DNA of 64,000 nt from Cordylochernes scorpioides (GCA_030710605.1 CP092877.1:67334742-67398741); one strand, 5' to 3'. Counted from the stretch's first letter, positions 37,701 through 47,751 are shown. Notes: generated by a model not told the origin, from the letters alone. A program made the numbers and translations.

Positions 37701-39030
37701 GCTAGCTAACGTACGTGACCCGTGCTCAAGACTTACTAGATGGGGGTTAAAACTCATGGAGCACGACTTTGAAATAGTCCACCGTGCAGGGAGGAAGAAC
37801 GTTGCACCGGATGCACTCTCACGTAACCCGTTCCACAAAAACGATACGAACGTCGAAGACAGCTTCAACGATTTAATGGCATGCACAGTACGGATCGACG
37901 AAAACGGACAAAAGGAAGACACGTTTTGCCGCGATATTACCGGAAAACTACCAGACACTAAAATACGGGACGAATATAAAAAAATAAACGGGATCCTTTA
38001 TAAAAAGAACCATGCAACACAAGGTAACCAATGGTTGGTCGTAGCACCAAGGCAAAGCGTACCCGAAATAATGAGAACAGCGCACGATATACCCGAGGCA
38101 GGACACATGGGGGTAGCGAAGACGGTCCACCGTATTAAGCAACGTTTCTACTGGAAAGGTCTGGAAGAAGACGTGCGGAAATACATTCGGTCGTGCAAAG
38201 TGTGCCAGGCCTTCAAACCACAGAGGTTCAAACCCGCAGCCCCGCTAGAACCGTTACCACCGGCAACAGACACCTGGGAACGAGTTGGGATAGACCACCA
38301 GGGTCCTTTCAAAAAATCGGCAGAAGGCTACGAACACATTCTAACGATCGTAGACCATTTTAGTAAATACGCACTCGCAATCCCGGTAAAAGATACGAAG
38401 GCGGAAACCACGTGCAACGCACTTCTAGACAATCTGTTCTACGTTTTCGGTACTCCGAAATGCATAATATCCGATCAAGGCAAATCTTTCGACTCGAGTA
38501 CTTTTAGAGACTTTACACGGTTGTACGGTATTAAACACATTATGGCTTCCGTGGCACACCCGCAAACAAATGGCTTATGCGAAAAACTCAACGGCGTCAT
38601 AAAAAACGGCATTAGAGTCTATCTCGAGGACGATCACACCGAATGGCCGAGATTCGTAAAAACGGCGACTTTTGCGTATAACTCGTCCATTCAGTCGTCG
38701 ACACAGGTGACACCGCATAAGTTGATATTTGGCGTAGAACCGAGGACGTCCCTAGACGTAGGACTACCAACCGTCGACGAGCCAGTAAAAACTTACGACG
38801 AATACGTGACCAACCGCATTTTAGAAAACGAGAGATTAAAGAAAATTGCGGACGAAAACTACCGAGACCGGACAATGATGACGAAGTGTCAGTATGACCT
38901 TGCGAACCGTGACCGCTTCAGGAAGTTTGAAGTGGGCGACCTGGTACTACTGGAGTCGTCCCGCAGGAAACCAGGGGAAAACGGAGAAATTTCTACCGAA
39001 ATACGTAGGTCCGTACGTAGTAACGGATAG
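34528..39030 (+). CDS. Gag-Pol polyprotein of Ty3/gypsy element
   Basis: One frame, open from 34450; ATG at 34528 is the first plausible start (the upstream one would add a hydrophobic stretch), and ATG at 34711, just after the LTR, is an alternative. Residues counted from 34450: zinc knuckle CFTCYQTGHKHWDC at 317, protease active site DSGA at 431, RT box YLDD at 862, RNase H TDAS at about 1010, integrase His-Cys region from 1212, integrase triad D1282, D1342 and E1378 (35-residue spacing). Gag and pol are fused without a frameshift. Near 38960-38985 the frame slips in an A/G-rich run; the integrase C-terminal GPY-type region continues in another frame to 39142. The protein would make and integrate cDNA copies; this copy lacks an in-frame C-terminus. 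Confidence 0.92.
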   Translation: MSCTRSNPPNGYTAENRTSTTLQNRTTSPALERAMVTIAHQDNVLQPTNKLSFISPLQPHHMVESSVGPAPQATNINIGYGETPCFNPEEEDIEDYVEEFKTWLTASKVPKGDWTKALVRRLPLDGREFIKCRFDPSAALEDVLEALKLCYPRNDGRARSRGNELKKMRRPQSTEDTGKYLMNLITAHATAGEFSPFNSSKEALWALAPKDCLLLAASWSTTRNPEEADFLQAAKFLDETNKWSKERTEASTTTSWEKPTRTTEEWERNPRTETPMEKARRFMLPDGTPRCFTCYQTGHKHWDCPKRRPRGKYNFASNPVVEVSNSVESVPRVFSEVTGNTNRIIFRVKGQPGVNEKQTLNKVPIKKSTLEIGGTAMEKFRWTGMTNFCLITHINETHVGKLIFDSGANVSCIDEGIANALGCTRMPSKLLIRGISGSVVSNTCTYLEVNIDGFDICGRFTIIPGNGEKIIFGVDILTNYHCKIMFRDESVELYRPKIGTDDHVVELNEERELERLGTITNDRKNPKQKYCILDDLEIAPRCKTRVKLKGPTVMAGILEPHPDCVRRTGLLIPSVHVSETVSEIFIDVINTRNEPVQLVANSCLLRSSGEIANVSFLSEQVGYSTTATCEYEPQKFDINPELSDSEKIDVLDVLYRYRELFSEEWNKAADIEPYHIKLKANTEPIRQKAYRRSPKEREIIEEQVKEMCEKGVIRKSTSPWASPVVLVKKSDGSYRFCVDYRKVNNVTEKFSYPLPDITDCLDRLAGMKYFSHTDFVSGYWQCPLDETSKPITAFTTGNGLYEFQVLPFGLTGAPGHFERIMDTLLAELKWSECMVYLDDVIVYGRDIREHNERLTNVLECFRGASLSLKPSKCRFAYQKLPILGHVVSENGVEPATDKIEAVKEFPIPKNVKQVRSFLGLCGYYRRFIKNFSKISKPLTCLTEKDKKFVIGPAEIEAFETLKKKLTEEPILAHFNPDARIEIHTDASIVGLGAVLMQPDNDGFLHPIHYLSRTTSKHESKYGISELECLAIVWALQKLRPYIFGREFKVVTDHSALTWLANVRDPCSRLTRWGLKLMEHDFEIVHRAGRKNVAPDALSRNPFHKNDTNVEDSFNDLMACTVRIDENGQKEDTFCRDITGKLPDTKIRDEYKKINGILYKKNHATQGNQWLVVAPRQSVPEIMRTAHDIPEAGHMGVAKTVHRIKQRFYWKGLEEDVRKYIRSCKVCQAFKPQRFKPAAPLEPLPPATDTWERVGIDHQGPFKKSAEGYEHILTIVDHFSKYALAIPVKDTKAETTCNALLDNLFYVFGTPKCIISDQGKSFDSSTFRDFTRLYGIKHIMASVAHPQTNGLCEKLNGVIKNGIRVYLEDDHTEWPRFVKTATFAYNSSIQSSTQVTPHKLIFGVEPRTSLDVGLPTVDEPVKTYDEYVTNRILENERLKKIADENYRDRTMMTKCQYDLANRDRFRKFEVGDLVLLESSRRKPGENGEISTEIRRSVRSNG
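34712..34730 (+). other. Putative tRNA primer-binding site
   Basis: TGGTGGAGAGCAGTGTCGG starts two bases after the 5' LTR, as a primer-binding site should (TGG pairs with tRNA CCA). I cannot assign the tRNA. It lies inside the open gag frame. Confidence 0.5.
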
Positions 39031-39142
39031 AATCAAGGAAACGACATATAGGTTACGACCACAGGACGGACGCAACGAAAATAGTAGACGCCAGAGCACG
39101 TTAGCGCACGTGTCGAGACTTAAGGAATTTTTAGAAAGATAA
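38894..39142 (+). pseudogene. Out-of-frame integrase C-terminal segment
   Basis: From about 38980 this frame carries the integrase C-terminal GPY/F-like module (PKYVGPYVVTDRI) and the polyprotein end (SRLKEFLER), one frame away from the main reading frame. A single-base indel or assembly error explains it. No slippery site plus structure is evident to suggest programmed shifting. Confidence 0.8.
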
Positions 39143-39185
39143 CGGCGACTCGAGGGACCGAGTCTAAGATAAGAGGGGGGGGTGG

Positions 39186-39662
39186 TGTTGTGTGTCAACA
39201 AGCGACCGACCGGAAATGCACGTGACGCTGCAAAATTTAATTTTCAAAATATTTTTTTTTTTTTTTCAAATTAAATTTTGTTCCTAAATTTAATTTTCTT
39301 TTTAATTATTTGTTTATCAGAGAGGCGACACCACAGAGATAACAGGCACAGATTGTATTTGACCACAGACCACCGTTTTCGTGGAATGCAAACAGATGCA
39401 ACGTGCCAGTTATCGTTGGACCTTCGTGCATTTTATTTATTTATTTTTTTCTTTTTATATCCTTGCCCGGCGAACGAAAGATGTCTTGTACCAGATCTAA
39501 CCCTCCCAACGGCTATACCGCAGAGAATCGGACCTCAACAACCCTCCAGAACCGGACCACAAGCCCAGCCCTGGAACGGGCCATGGTGACCATAGCCCAC
39601 CAGGACAATGTACTGCAACCTACCAATAAATTGAGTTTTATATCCCCACTTCAGCCTCATCA
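39186..39662 (+). repeat. 3' LTR
   Basis: Same length as the 5' LTR and identical in my reading, including the truncated gag start. Followed by ATAT target duplication. Confidence 0.93.
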
Positions 39663-39667
39663 ATATT

Positions 39668-39860
39668 ATAAAATCGAGACCAAATCCAAATAAATAGTAT
39701 GTAACATTTCTGTAAGTGTTGTTATCATCAGACAAAAGTATTCAATGATGTTGGAATGACAAAAGTACTGAATTTTTAGTCTGTGATGATAACAAGGCTG
39801 TTACTGAAACGTCACACACTATTTTTTAATTTGTATTTGGTTTTATTTTACCTTAAGGTT
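39668..39860. mobile_element. Fold-back element fragment next to the LTR
   Basis: AAATCGAGACCAAATCCAAA to ATTTGGTTTTATTTTACC around CATCAGACAAAAGTA. The right arm has CTGTGATGATAAC...GTTACTGAAACGTC, a degraded core. Confidence 0.6.
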
Positions 39861-39970
39861 AAGTTTCATTGTGTATTCAGGGATGCCATCTTAATGTTAT
39901 AAAGGTTTAAAAAGTTAGGGAAGTGAGAAGGAGATATCAGTAGGGGGTAACATAATAACATTTCCTGGTA

Positions 39971-40147
39971 CAGTAGAACCTCCCATTAGCAGACACCCTG
40001 CTAGCAGACACCTCTCTATAAAGGACAGTTTTCATTTGCAAAATGACCATTTTTACTATTTTGCAACTCTCTGGTAAGAGGACACTTCTCCCTAAAGAAA
40101 ACACCTTGGCTCTGCAATTAGGTGTCCTTTACAGGGAGGTTCTACTG
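39971..40147. mobile_element. Pogo-like MITE
   Basis: CAGTAGAACCTCCCATTAG to GGAGGTTCTACTG, TA-flanked. Confidence 0.8.
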
Positions 40148-40730
40148 TATTTGAATTAGCTGATAGTTTCTACTATCTTTTGAAAGAAAAAAAATTATCC
40201 AAGCAACACATTGCCAGACTGTACATTAATGATACACCAATGATACTCCCAAAATTGGGAGTAATTTGGCCAAATATTGAAATATAAAAAAATAATAATA
40301 ATATTCAACTTTAAAATATTGTTATTTAATTTCTTAAAGTTATTTTTTTTTTAAGTGATGTGAAAATTATACTCAATAATGCTGCTTGTTTACATGATGT
40401 TACAAGAAATTAAGACCTAATCCAAATAAATAGTATGTAACATTTCGGTAACAGCTTCTTGTAGCTATAATCCAAATTGTGCTTTACCATTTACATGGTG
40501 TGTTAATCTGAGGTGTAGATTTGGGGTCCAATATATTACAATCTTCCTTGAAACCTAACCACATCACATTATTTCTGTAGTCTGTTGAAATGGAAGAATG
40601 GCTAACTGAATAGCCAATATGTATTATTTGTATTATTGCATAAACCTGTGAGTGTGATGTTCATTTCTGTTGTCATTGGTAGCCATATGACAGCAGTGGG
40701 CATCAATCCACTACATTTGGTTGTTTAAAG
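40148..40730. other. Intergenic AT-rich DNA
   Basis: Only a short fold-back fragment (about 40401-40490, arm start plus tail end) is recognisable. No gene seen. Confidence 0.4.
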
Positions 40731-41299
40731 GTTTTTTTTTGTTGTTGCAAGGTTTTCCCCACTATGTACTAATTGCAATTCTCAACCTTTAACCCCAAAC
40801 TACATTATTGACTCATCCATCGATGAGCTCTACTCTACTTCTACTCTTCTAAGCTCTACAAGCTTGATACCTTAATATGATTGAGTGGAGATAAGAAATA
40901 AGAAGAGAAAAAGAAGGTTGTTTCAAAATCTACCACCCAACTAGACAAAAGAGACCTCCTCTGTACCATCAAAACCCAATGCCTGCAGGAATGGAAATCT
41001 AATGCTGCACATGACTTGTACAGAGCAGGAGGGACAAGCACCGGTTCTATCCTCCCAAGAGAACAACAGTCTTTGATTTCCAGACTTAAGTCTGGTCATC
41101 TATGGACAATGACTTTCCAGAATGGTTGCAAGGTTTTCCCATTATGTACTAAGTGCAATTCTCAATCTGCAACCCCAAAACACATTATTGACTCATCCAT
41201 TGATGAGTTCTACTCATCCCCAGCAGACACCATCAAAAGTCTCAAGTTTTACAAGCTTGAATCCCTAATATGATTGAGTTGAGATAAGAAAGAAGAAGA
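40731..41299 (+). mobile_element. Two LINE 3' ends in tandem
   Basis: A first fragment (to about 40915) and a longer second one (40919-41299) each end in a GGAGATAAGAA or GAGATAAGAAAGAAGAAGAG tail. The second encodes, up to TGA/TAA at its end, YRAGGTSTGSILPREQQSL, then KSGHLWTMTFQNGCKVFPLC and KCNSQSATPKHIIDSSIDEF, the end of an RNase-H-like domain of a Jockey-type LINE. GGTTGTTT followed by A-rich sequence occurs before, between and after them, as if both used the same target. Confidence 0.7.
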
Positions 41300-43590
41300 G
41301 GTTGTTTAAAAATTTGAACTATTTATGCTAATGGTAAATAGGCCTAGTACAAATTAATACAATCAGCAGCATTTTTTAATGTAGTCACAGAAATGATTAT
41401 CTCACTTAATTTTAAAATTTTCAGTTATAATCCAAATTGTGCAATTAATTATAAGGATCATGTGTCATCATTTATAATTCACAAAATCCTAAAAATATTT
41501 CAAATTGAGACTTGTCTAACTAAAAATTAATCTTGTGAATATACTTCTATTTTTGTGTATATTTTGTATTTTTAAAACCTTAGATAGATGAGAGAAAAAT
41601 GTAAATATAATTGAGGAAGGAGGTTTTGTGAGAAAAAAAAAAAAAATACTGTAAATATCCATATCATTTTTTGAATTTTCTAAACATTTGTCATGCCAAA
41701 AAAATATTGTCATTTGATAAACTATGTTATTTTGGGATTTGGGAGTAGTTTTTAAGAAATCTGTATTTTTTTAATTGGAATTTTTTTCTGTTTCGGATTT
41801 AATATAAGAATATCGAACAGTATGTCAAGCATTATTAAATAGACAGGCTAAAAATTGTGATATCAAATGTTTCCGTTAAAACGTAAATCACTTACATTTG
41901 TGAGTTGGCACTAAAAAGGTCTCAACTTCGATATATTGTTATATTACCAAAATTTGATATAATTTACTATTTTACATTTCTGATCAAAAGGAAAATTTTT
42001 GTTAGAAAATAATATTTATCAATGCCGTAGCATATGCAGATACACACACCGTCAAAATACAACATAGATTTATTTATTTATATTTTACATCATTAAATGA
42101 TTTTTATTGTCATTCTTAAGTAATCGTATTTTTAAAAAGTGTATATTTTATCCAAATATTTTAAAGAAGTAATTTATTAAATAAATATTAAATTATATGC
42201 CTAATAAAATGTTCTCTCTCATCTTACGTTATTTTTAAATTAGTTTTAACTTTATTCAAAAAGTTGCTGTTATCCCAAGAAAAGAACATTTCCATTTACT
42301 TGTCCCATTAGGCACTTAGAAAAGTCATGGTAGCAAAAAAGAAGTAGGTGGATCACTTTTGGTTCCTTTTACGACAATATATTGTCGTAAAATATTATAT
42401 AAACTATACGCGCAATGAAATTATGCCAGCATAATCTGAATTAAAGGAAAGGGATTGTTTCTATGCAGAGGAACCAATCAATATAAATGTCTAAAAAAGG
42501 AGATAGAGAGAAATTAAAAACTTATAATTCGTTAAAAACAGTAAAAGTTCAGAAGCTATTTAAACAAATTATATTATGAAAAACTCATCCCGCCTAATGA
42601 AGCTTCAAATTTAATAAAACATTCCCCTTTTAAGAGTTAAATTTTATTGCAAATCGTAGTCTACATCATCTTATAGGCTTCCTGACCTTTGTGCACTTTC
42701 ATATTATAAGATAAAATATGTGTATATTCTTATGAAATAACAATCAATAATTTTCAGCATTTTACAAAAGTTTTCCATTTCACAATAAACGTCTAACTTA
42801 AAGCTTCGATCGCCTTGATCTATCTATCTCCATATGTACCTCAAGACCCAGATGCACCTTTGTGAGCATGTGCTTTTCAACACACACAGTCGTTTGATAT
42901 TACTATAAATTGAATTAGCCAGGTTTATTATGGGGAGTGATGAAAAATGTGATTTTGATCTGTTCAAACCCACTAAGTTTATTGCCAGATAATTAAATAA
43001 TGCCAATAAAATGTTATAATGATAAAAAATTTAAAATAATTTTTAAACGTAATTATAGTAATTTATAATAAATTCGTAAATATAATAACGTAAAACCAGT
43101 ATGTTAAAATAAATTCAAAATTTAAAAGTATTTTTGAATTCACTGAGACAGTGTAGTCAAATATATATTTTTTTACTTTAAAAAAAAAAATGTTGTTATA
43201 ATTTCTCAGCATGTATATGTTTACAAGCTAATGATACAAACTATCAAACAAGAGCTATTACAAGCTTTTATTTAAATAATATTTCCATTCTCTAAAACAA
43301 GTAAGTTTGAAAAAAAAAAGTAAGTAGAAAGCGATAATTAATAAAATGTTGACTATCCAAACACATGAACATTACCCCACACACTTTCTACGGATAAATT
43401 TCCGAATATATTTACCCTGTAATCAATTTAGCCAGAGCAATTACCCATCTCACGCGGGACAAAAAGATAGATTGGATTTAATAAAAAATACTAATCTTGT
43501 TTAAATAAGTTTTAAGGGAACTTTCTCTTTTTTTATTTTTTTTTTTATTTCAGCCTACATTAATTCAATTTACTTGTCCTTATAAGGCTT
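41300..43590. other. 2.3 kb of very AT-rich DNA
   Basis: Long T and A runs, no open frame beyond chance, no member of the families found elsewhere in the window. This is the least repeat-loaded stretch here. Nothing supportable. Confidence 0.5.
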
Positions 43591-43595
43591 CAATC

Positions 43596-43800
43596 CCTAT
43601 ATATATATAAAAGTCAGTGTATGTATGTATGTGGGTATCTATGTCGGCTATACACGTCCACAATACATAACTAATCTGACTGAAATTTTAGCAGTATATA
43701 GAGTAGAATCTGGAAAAACTTATAGTGAAAATTTCAGGTCTCTATCCCGAATATTCTTCGAGTTATTTGCAAATTGCCAAAATTTAGATTTGTCAAAAAG
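43596..43800 (+). mobile_element. Possible Helitron-like 5' end
   Basis: CTATATATATATAAAAGTCAGTG, then ATGTATGTATGTGGG, resembles the 5' ends of animal Helitrons. No matching 3' hairpin-CTAG end is found nearby, so this is a weak call. Confidence 0.3.
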
Positions 43801-43968
43801 AAAATAAACAATTAAGAACAAAATAGCATTAAATAAACATATGCATGTTTAAGCAACAACATAAGCAGATAGAAGAAATCACAAGGTAGTTATTTACAGT
43901 ATGTTAAGCAATGATGTAAGTTGATTTAATGAAGTTATCTGTAATAATTCGTGGAGAGAGAAAGTTGA

Positions 43969-44475
43969 TCAAGTTATTCCTTTGAAAATCAATCAATAGC
44001 CCACTCCCTCAAAAAATTTGGTTTAAGAACCTTTTTCACCAACCACCTCTCAATAGGCCAAATACTCCGGAACCCCATCACCAGATCCAATATTAAGAAA
44101 CGTCCCGACCAGCAACCATATGCCATTTACTCCATAGGCTGCCAAGATTGCAACGCAAAATATGTGGGTGAGACTGGCCGCTTCATTTATAACAGAATTT
44201 CCGAGCACAACAGAAATATAATAAACAAAGATCCCAAATCTTTGATCTTTCAGCACACCTCAAAAACCGGCCATGCCTTTAACCTTTCCGACCCAACCTG
44301 TCATTACCACAACATCAAATCCAAATATCAAAGATTATTAATAGAATCCTTCGTCTCTCATGATTTAAACAGTATCAACAGGCGTATAGAACTACCATCT
44401 CAGTACCACTCATTCAGGAAAAAACAGCCCAGCCCTTCCTTTTCACCAGATCCTTCCTCATCTTCCCCAGTTTGA
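43969..44475 (+). pseudogene. Penelope-like element fragment, GIY-YIG endonuclease
   Basis: An open stretch of about 168 codons without a start, preceded by stops. It encodes the GIY-YIG nuclease of Penelope-like retroelements: YAIYSIGCQDCNAKYVGETG (the two Tyr motifs and the CxxC insert typical of these elements), then RFIYNRISEHNRNI with the catalytic Arg and His region, and a later IESF segment. In intact elements it follows a telomerase-like reverse transcriptase and nicks the target DNA; no RT is left upstream, so this is a 5'-truncated insertion. It may be kin to the source of the hammerhead-bearing fold-back repeats. Confidence 0.8.
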
Positions 44476-44850
44476 CCTTCACACCCATAGCCCCATACAC
44501 CATGTTTTGTTCGCATGTAGATAGAATTTTACTTGCGTCTTATTTTTCGAATATTTAGATGTCCTGCAGTCTGGCGAAATTTATATATTATTTTATGTAA
44601 ATGTGTTTATATTTATTTTTATATTTTTATTTTCTATCTTCGTTAGGTGTATGTAAATAATATTGTACATCTATATATACTCTTTCTCTCAGCTTATAGC
44701 TTGGCCTGTGGAAGGATCGATAAGATCCAAAAGCTTGCATAAAATTTCACGTATAAAGAAACGTATTGCTATCGTTTATTTTTATTTAATACTTTATAGC
44801 AATTCTTTTGTCCATTTACAATTGATCAAGTTGAGCTATTTAAAATGAGT
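44476..44850 (+). mobile_element. Penelope-like element 3' region with decayed hammerhead
   Basis: Downstream of the endonuclease. At 44705-44738 the plus strand reads CTGTGGA-A-GGATC, GATAA loop, GATCC-AAAAGC: the same plan as the fold-back cores (extra base after the first motif, 5-bp stem), with substitutions in both conserved motifs. Confidence 0.5.
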
Positions 44851-45062
44851 AATATGGTAAGTTAGGTTAGGCTTAGATAGATTCAATTTGGTCAGTTTGA
44901 TTTAGAAAGATAACTACAAACAAGATATCTACAAAATCTACCAGCAAGTCATCAATATACTAGGAAAGCATGGTCTGTTGTGTGTGGTTTAAGCAATCAA
45001 CTGATGGATTAGGGAAAAAAAAAGGAACTTTTTGTTTACAATGAGTAGGCCTAGCAAGGAAT
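44851..45062. other. Intergenic DNA
   Basis: No feature recognised. Confidence 0.35.
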
Positions 45063-45255
45063 AACGACTGCTTTTACTGCAAGTGCACCACATGTCTATA
45101 CATGTGGAAAGCAGTTTGATTTTTGCAAGTGAGGTTGGACTTTTGCAAGAAACAGGAGCCATTGAAGCATTATTTTTTCTTCAGAAAATGCAGGATTTGA
45201 TCCATAGTTGTGGGTGTTGAAAATCAACGGTATCTACCACCCTTCCACCAACCAA
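45063..45255 (-). mobile_element. tRNA-derived SINE, internally deleted
   Basis: Has GACTGCTTTTACTGCAAGTG, CACATGTCTATACATGTGG, GGTTGGACTTTTGCAAGAA and the head end CCTTCCACCAACC. The tail end is lost. Confidence 0.65.
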
Positions 45256-45760
45256 ACCTCCCCTATATACATATAAATAAAAATGCATATATTGGTTCAA
45301 AATATAATTTATTTACCAATGTTTTGATCCAATATATGCCTTTTTAATTAAAGATCTATTTATGGATTGCTCTATTTTCAAAACCTATGTAAAGTTTTTC
45401 TCTAATGCCACCCACTAAAATGTTTTAACGAGAAAGCAAATCTTTTACCATTCCTGTTTATTGCCATTACAAATTTCTTCATATGTTGGAATTTCCTATG
45501 GAGGCAATAGCTTGTTTGGTTGTTCAACTGAAGGATGAAACAAAATGTTTTAATCCTTGTCTTGATGGCCATTCATGTCTGACATTGCCCTGGCCATTGT
45601 CTTGTTCAGTTTCCATGCCATCAAATTTAGTTCCCGTGGTTATTGAATAATAATTTTTGCCTTCTTGAGAATGAGTCCCATTCTATAAATATCTCTCCCA
45701 ATCTTTAAATTCTCTTTTAATAACCTTTCCTACATCCTTGCAATAATTGTCATCATATAG
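45256..45760. other. Intergenic DNA
   Basis: No repeat or coding signal recognised. Confidence 0.35.
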
Positions 45761-45761
45761 C

Positions 45762-45957
45762 TACAAGGTAATAAGACCTAAACCAAATAAATTAATAGTG
45801 TGTGATGTTTGGGTAACAGTGTTGTTACCATCATCAGACAAAGGAATAAATGAGGAAAAAATATCACAGCATGTTCTTTATTAGTTCACACACTATTAAT
45901 TTATTTGGATTAGGTCTTACTTTCTTGTAGCTATAATTCAAATTGTGCTTTATCATG
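45762..45957. mobile_element. Fold-back element
   Basis: GCTACAAGGTAATAAGACC to CTTGTAGCTATAATTC, then the tail CAAATTGTGCTTTATCA at the right. The minus-strand core in the left arm (near 45806-45840) has GAAAC changed to CAAAC. The right-arm core is deleted. Confidence 0.7.
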
Positions 45958-46044
45958 TTGTGTTGTTTCTTATCCCCTCGTGTAAAGATTACATGAATTC
46001 CATGATGATCTCATGGAATGGGTGTAGGGGTGCAGCTTTCGCTT

Positions 46045-46403
46045 TATCATTGTCTTCTTATTTCCACTCAATCATATTAGGATATCAAGTTGTGACCCTT
46101 GATGGTGTCTGTTTGACAACCACCATGACTGGGTGAAGTAGAATACGTCTGCCTTTGTCATTAAGACTGGGAGCACTACTCAGTAGCAGGCCGACTTAGC
46201 TCCAAAAGAAATGGCCACCTCTGACATGAGGAACAGTCGCCATGTGCAGCCGCTCCTAACATGGGAGTACAAACGCTGCTGATCCTGTATCCCTGGATTA
46301 GGAGCCCTTACAGGGTACTATCAGCCGGGCCAGCTGAGCCCAGGTTTTTTAGTGACCTTGTTACTGCTCCCCCTCCTTCTTTTTCATTCGGCAAAGGCGG
46401 AGT
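46045..46403 (-). mobile_element. GAA-tail retroposon with LINE 3' extension
   Basis: Left end: LINE 3' sequence (ATCATATTAGGATATCAAG). Then retroposon sequence in the same order as at 5399-5715 (ACTGGGTGAAGTAGAATACG, ACATGAGGAACAGTCGCC, CCCTGGATTAGGAGCCC), ending GGCAAAGGCGGAGTTT. The chimeric order shows that the retroposon's 3' end is LINE-derived. Confidence 0.65.
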
Positions 46404-46558
46404 TTAATCATTTGTTGTTTCCACCAGTAAAATATGCCCTTTATTTCAAAGTACCTCTGAGATCAATTTTTCACTGTAGATATAGAAAAAGAAAACTGAC
46501 CATAAACATCACAGTGTCTGTAACTCCCAATGTTAGATTCAATAAAATTCCCTCTCGA

Positions 46559-46681
46559 TATTCGAGTGAAAACTTCGCCGAAGTTGCTAAATAGTAAAAA
46601 TGGGAATTTTACAAATGAAAACTGTCCTTTATAATAGAGAGGTGTCCTTTAGCGCGAGTGTCCTCTCATGGAGGTTCTACT
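46559..46681. mobile_element. Pogo-like MITE, half copy
   Basis: Right half only: GTTGCTAAATAGTAAAAATG to GGAGGTTCTACTG. Confidence 0.65.
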
Positions 46682-46810
46682 GTATAGAAAAAAATGGTTG
46701 TACAGGCAGAATTTTTGCTTTCTCTCTATATATAAATGCATATGTCTTCATAGTGTAGCAAATTATTTATTGTATTTTATGTACAGATTACTAATATTTT
46801 TTGATATTTA

Positions 46811-47275
46811 TGATAAGGTACAATTTGGATTATACTATATACAGTTACGAGCGTCTTTCCTCATCTCCTAATCAGTCATCTCTCTCTCTCTCTGTCACCG
46901 TTTGCTTTTATTGGTTGGCTACGGTCACGCCACCTTTGCCCCCCCCTGCTGGCGGTGCGCACCCGTTGGCTGCCGGCGAGCACGTGACTTCCCTGTGCGC
47001 GCGCATGGCGGGCGGTAGGCTATAGTTATTAACTAACATATGCAATTAATTAAGGCGCCAATTTAGAATTGCAACAAATAGTATTTAAATCAAAACATTC
47101 AATCGGGTAAAACACGGGCGTTGCCCGGGTCATTCGGCTAGTAGATTATAAACACAAAGTAATAAGACCAAATCCAAATAAATAAATAGTGTGTGACGTT
47201 TCGGTAACAACGCTGTTACCCAAATGTCACACACTATTTATTTATTTGGATTTGGTCTTATTACTTTGTGCTTTG
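46811..47275 (+). mobile_element. Fold-back element carrying a Helitron
   Basis: The tail GATAAGGTACAATTTGGATTA is split at TTA/TAG by a Helitron (46833-47141), after which the element resumes with TAGATTATAAACACAAAG. The fold-back arms (to 47275) have a minimal loop, GGTAACAACGCTGTTACC. Confidence 0.8.
46833..47141 (+). mobile_element. Non-autonomous Helitron
   Basis: 5' end CTATATACAGTTACGAGCG, 3' end with the CGGGCGTTGCCCG hairpin about 10 nt before CTAG, inserted between A and T. The middle is GC-rich and unique to this copy (GGCTGCCGGCGAGCACGTGA near 46970-46989). Confidence 0.75.
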
Positions 47276-47473
47276 ATATTTATATGATTTATATTTTGCG
47301 CTACTCAGGAAACTTCCCTCATTGCTTATCTTGTATCATATAAATGTGTTGATTTAGTTCTCGCCTTAAATAAATTGCCGTGTCATTCTGAAGTTTGTCT
47401 CTTTCCTAATTTTCTATGTGACGATATTTTTTGTTGGAATATCCATGGTATGCTAACTTTGTTTATGCCTTAG

Positions 47474-47565
47474 GCCATGGAGGAACCTTGGGAACTCGAG
47501 ACAATCCTTGGGAACCTGGTGGATGACCAGGAATATCTGGACAGAGACATTCTAGAAGATGCCCG
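47474..47565 (+). CDS. Unidentified gene, exon with candidate start
   Basis: Exon between TATGCCTTAG and GTGAGTCTC. ATG at 47477 lies in GCCATGG, a strong initiation context, and opens a frame MEEPWELETILGNLVDDQEY ending in phase 2. Three downstream exons (51940, 54652, 57451) continue the frame exactly to a stop at 57505. The exon may be the first coding exon of an 84-residue protein or an internal exon of a longer one; I see no convincing upstream exon. The product is acidic and hydrophilic here. I do not recognise the family. Confidence 0.6.
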
Positions 47566-47751
47566 GTGAGTCTCCCTTGTATAGATGATACATGTCAGTA
47601 GAACTTGTACATATTGGCTTGTTCCCAGGGTTACCTATCTATCTGGTTACTAGACCTGCTGGTGAGTGCCTCGAGCCAAACTGATGATATTCAAAATACA
47701 GTAGAACAACACAAGGTAATAAGACCAAATCCAAATAAATAAATAGTGTGT

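Larger units (their letters stand above)
34233..39662 (+). mobile_element. Ty3/gypsy LTR retrotransposon, complete
   Basis: A 5430-bp element with two 477-bp LTRs (34233-34709 and 39186-39662) that I find identical by eye, TG...CA ends and the 4-bp target duplication ATAT (34229-34232 and 39663-39666). A purine tract (about 39166-39185) precedes the 3' LTR. Domain order gag, protease, RT, RNase H, integrase is that of Ty3/gypsy (Metaviridae). GC content and codon use are richer than in the flanks. The insertion must be recent. Confidence 0.95.

Noticed and set aside
37948..38142. Frame slip in the gypsy element as programmed frameshifting
   Set aside because: The slip lies near the integrase C-terminus (about 38970), not between gag and pol, with no clear slippery heptamer or pseudoknot; a simple indel is more likely.
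43596..43800. Autonomous Helitron at 43.6 kb
   Set aside because: Only a 5'-end-like sequence is seen; no Rep/helicase coding and no 3' hairpin-CTAG end nearby.
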